A stretch of DNA of 6,686 nt from JAICJJ01 sp039809985. Lineage in GTDB: Bacteria > Chloroflexota > Chloroflexia > Thermomicrobiales > UBA6265. How positions within the stretch are numbered: the first letter of the stretch is position 1; the number at the start of each line of letters is the position of its first letter. The notes below the pieces were generated by a model. That model ran no database searches. It had not been told where the DNA came from and saw nothing but the letters and a program-made list of their open reading frames with translations. The translations under genes were made by a program, and so were the position numbers. The stretch covers positions 1 through 6,686 of the forward strand of contig JBDHWC010000141.1 in the NCBI GenBank assembly GCA_039809985.1, given 5' to 3'. Of this stretch, positions 1-6,686 are shown in pieces.

Positions 1-44
1 AGCCCGATGACCCCGACCGTGACCGTCCGCTGCTCCGTGCCCAC
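1..44 (-). CDS. 5' end of a divergent gene, probable Rossmann-fold (NAD(P)-binding, Gfo/Idh/MocA-like) protein, truncated by the window edge
   Basis: Read on the minus strand, a GTG at 44-42 opens a frame that begins M-G-T-E-Q-R-T-V-T-V-G-V-I-G and leaves the window after 14 codons. A perfect AAGGAGG lies at 56-50, five bases before the GTG, so initiation here is well supported. The run V-T-V-G-V-I-G, right at the N terminus, is the usual look of the first beta strand of a Rossmann fold leading into the glycine-rich nucleotide-binding loop. Gfo/Idh/MocA oxidoreductases commonly begin this way, as do several other NAD(P)- or FAD-binding enzymes. The rest of the loop is outside the window, so the family is a guess. 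The gene is transcribed away from the helicase gene and need not be functionally related to it. Confidence 0.6.
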   Translation of the reverse strand, partial: MGTEQRTVTVGVIG

Positions 45-49
45 CTCGG

Positions 50-56
50 CCTCCTT
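50..56 (-). promoter_or_regulatory. Shine-Dalgarno site of the divergent gene
   Basis: The minus strand reads AAGGAGG here, fully complementary to the 3' end of 16S rRNA, five bases upstream of the GTG at 44-42. It is the strongest ribosome binding site in the window. It decides the start of an otherwise easily missed partial gene. Confidence 0.65.
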
Positions 57-90
57 GTCCCTATCCCTTCACCGCGCCGGCGACCGGGCG

Positions 91-120
91 TTGCCGGCCC
101 GACCGCATCGTTTGTACAGT
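91..120 (+). promoter_or_regulatory. Candidate sigma70-type promoter for the helicase operon
   Basis: TTGCCG at 91-96 (four of six matches to TTGACA) and TACAGT at 115-120 (four of six matches to TATAAT, including the key T, A and final T) are separated by 18 bases. This segment, with TTTGTACA at 111-118, is the only clearly AT-richer island in the intergenic region. Transcription would start near 127, leaving a leader of roughly 60 bases before the ATG at 189. The same island reads TACAAA on the minus strand (116-111), so it could also serve the divergent gene, but no good -35 partner is seen for that. In DNA this GC-rich, partial matches of this quality are suggestive only. Confidence 0.3.
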
Positions 121-172
121 GCCGAACCTCGGGTCGTTCGCTCGGACGACGAGCCGGAAACCGGGAACGGGC

Positions 173-179
173 AAAGGGG
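173..179 (+). promoter_or_regulatory. Ribosome binding site of the DUF1998 helicase gene
   Basis: AAAGGGG sits nine bases before the ATG at 189. It is a partial anti-16S match (AAGGGG instead of AAGGAGG) at a normal distance. It supports the ATG at 189 as the start, since the frame stays open upstream without any other start codon that has a comparable site. Confidence 0.5.
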
Positions 180-188
180 CTCGACAGC

Positions 189-5407
<5,219 letters not shown>

Positions 5408-5411
<4 letters not shown>

Positions 5412-6686
5412 GCACCACCATCGAGCCAACCTACACGCCCGGCAGCCTCGTCCGCGCCCGCGGCCGCGAGTGGGTCGTGCTGCCGGACGACCCCGCCCTC
5501 CCCGGCGTGCTGATGCTGCGCCCGCTCGGCGGCACCGACGCCGACGCGACCGGCCTCCTCCTCGCCCTCGAGGGGGACGACCTCGCCCCGGCCACCTTCG
5601 CCCCGCCGACACTGGCCGAGATCGGCGACAGCGTCGCCGCCCGTCTCCTGCGCGACGCGGTCCGCCTCAACTTCCGGGCCGGGGCCGGACCCTTCCGCTC
5701 GCTCGGCCGGATCGCGGTCGAGCCCCGCGCCTACCAGCTGGTGCCGCTGCTGATGGCGCTCCGGCTCGACCCGGTCCGCCTCCTGATCGCCGACGACGTC
5801 GGCATCGGCAAGACGATCGAGGCCGGCCTGATCGCCCGCGAGCTGCTCGACCGGGGCGAGATCCGGCGGCTGGCCGTCGTCTGCCCGCCCCACCTCTGCG
5901 ACCAGTGGCGGAACGAACTGGCCGAGAAGTTCGCGATTCCGGCCGAGGTGGTCCGGCCCGGCACCGTCGCCCGGCTGGAACGCGGCCTCGGCCCCCGCTC
6001 CCTGTTCGAGGCCCACCCCTTCGTCGTCGTCTCGGTCGACTTCATCAAGTCGGACCGCCGCCGCTTCCAGTTCCTGCGGGGGTGCCCCGAGTTCGTGATC
6101 GTCGACGAGGCCCACACCTGCGCCGCCGGCACCTCCCAGAGCGGCGGCCAGCACCAGCGGCACGAACTGGTCCGCGACATCGCCAAGGACCCGGCCCGCC
6201 ACCTCGTCCTGACCACCGCCACGCCCCACAGCGGGGTGGAGGCGGCCTTCCGCTCGCTGATCGCCCTGCTCGACCCCGCCTTCGAGGCCCTTCCCCCACC
6301 CGAGCAGCTGACCGCCGACGACCCGCTCCGCCAGCGCCTCGCCCGCCACCTCGTCCAGCGGCGGCGCGGCGACATCACCGCCTACGTCGACGAGGAGACC
6401 GCCTTCCCGACCCGCCTCACCGCCGAGGAGACGTGGAGCCTCTCCCCCGCCCACCGCCGCCTCTTCGAGCAGGTGCTCGACTACGCCCGCGAACTCGTCA
6501 GCGCCGGCGACGGCCTGACCGCCTACCGGCAGCGGGTCCGCTGGTGGGCCGCCCTCGCCCTCCTCCGCTGCGTCGTCAGCAGCCCGGCCGCCGCCGCCGC
6601 CACGCTGCGCACCCGCGCCCGCAAGCTCGCCGCCGGCGAGGCCGAGACCGCCGACGACCTCGCCGCCGTCGACGCCCTCGGCGAGC
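5408..6686 (+). CDS. SNF2-type DEAH helicase/ATPase, DrmD-like, 3'-truncated by the window (first 426 aa)
   Basis: An ATP-dependent DNA translocase of the SNF2/RapA type, probable partner of the upstream helicase. The start is the GTG at 5408 because it overlaps the preceding stop and the protein reads sensibly from it: S-T-T-I-E-P-T-Y-T-P-G-S-L-V-R-A-R-G. The first 100 residues form a small non-helicase domain (VRARGREWVVLP near 15-26), possibly a beta barrel. The ATPase then shows AYQLVPL around the Q-motif glutamine (Q110), Walker A DDVGIGKT (129-136, K135), the Ia-like segment VCPPHLCDQW (158-167), DEAH (233-236), and TTATPHSG (269-276) as motif III. QRRRGDI and FPTR follow, as usual between the lobes of this family. 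The window ends before the second RecA lobe, so motifs IV-VI cannot be judged. DISARM DrmD is the closest named family I can suggest; Dpd SNF2 helicases and RapA-like proteins are alternatives. There is no internal stop or frameshift. Confidence 0.88.

Noticed and set aside
85..101. Hairpin CGGGC/GCCCG as a terminator
   Set aside because: The stem is only five base pairs with a seven-base loop and no following T run. It sits between two divergent gene starts, where a terminator is not expected.

Overview
The window is very GC-rich bacterial DNA (about 70 % G+C by eye). Codons end overwhelmingly in C or G, which is why every frame on both strands is open for long stretches. The sequence alone does not fix the phylum. 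A high-GC actinobacterium or planctomycete would fit, and I would not choose between them on codon use alone.

Layout: (i) positions 1-44 hold the first 14 codons of a gene on the minus strand. It starts at GTG behind a perfect AAGGAGG ribosome binding site and reads like the first beta strand of a Rossmann-fold enzyme. (ii) Positions 45-188 are a 144-base divergent intergenic region with one AT-richer island and a candidate plus-strand promoter. (iii) Positions 189-5411 are a single 1740-residue gene: a superfamily 2 helicase whose two RecA domains each carry a large insertion, followed by a DUF1998/MZB zinc-binding region and a C-terminal Vsr/DUF559-like nuclease domain. (iv) Positions 5408-6686 are the first 426 codons of a SNF2-type DEAH ATPase. 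Its GTG start overlaps the previous stop (GTGA), and the gene runs off the right edge.

The two large genes form a tightly coupled operon: a DUF1998 helicase plus a SNF2 ATPase. Parts of this kind occur in DISARM (DrmA helicase, DrmB DUF1998, DrmD SNF2 helicase), and helicase sets also occur in the Dpd DNA-modification cluster, so an anti-phage or DNA-processing island is the best reading. The arrangement here differs from textbook DISARM. The helicase and DUF1998 parts are one polypeptide, a nuclease-like domain is attached to its end, and no methyltransferase or phospholipase-D gene is visible. Those genes could lie past position 6686. The defence role is inference from family and context; the domain assignments rest on motifs read directly from the sequence.
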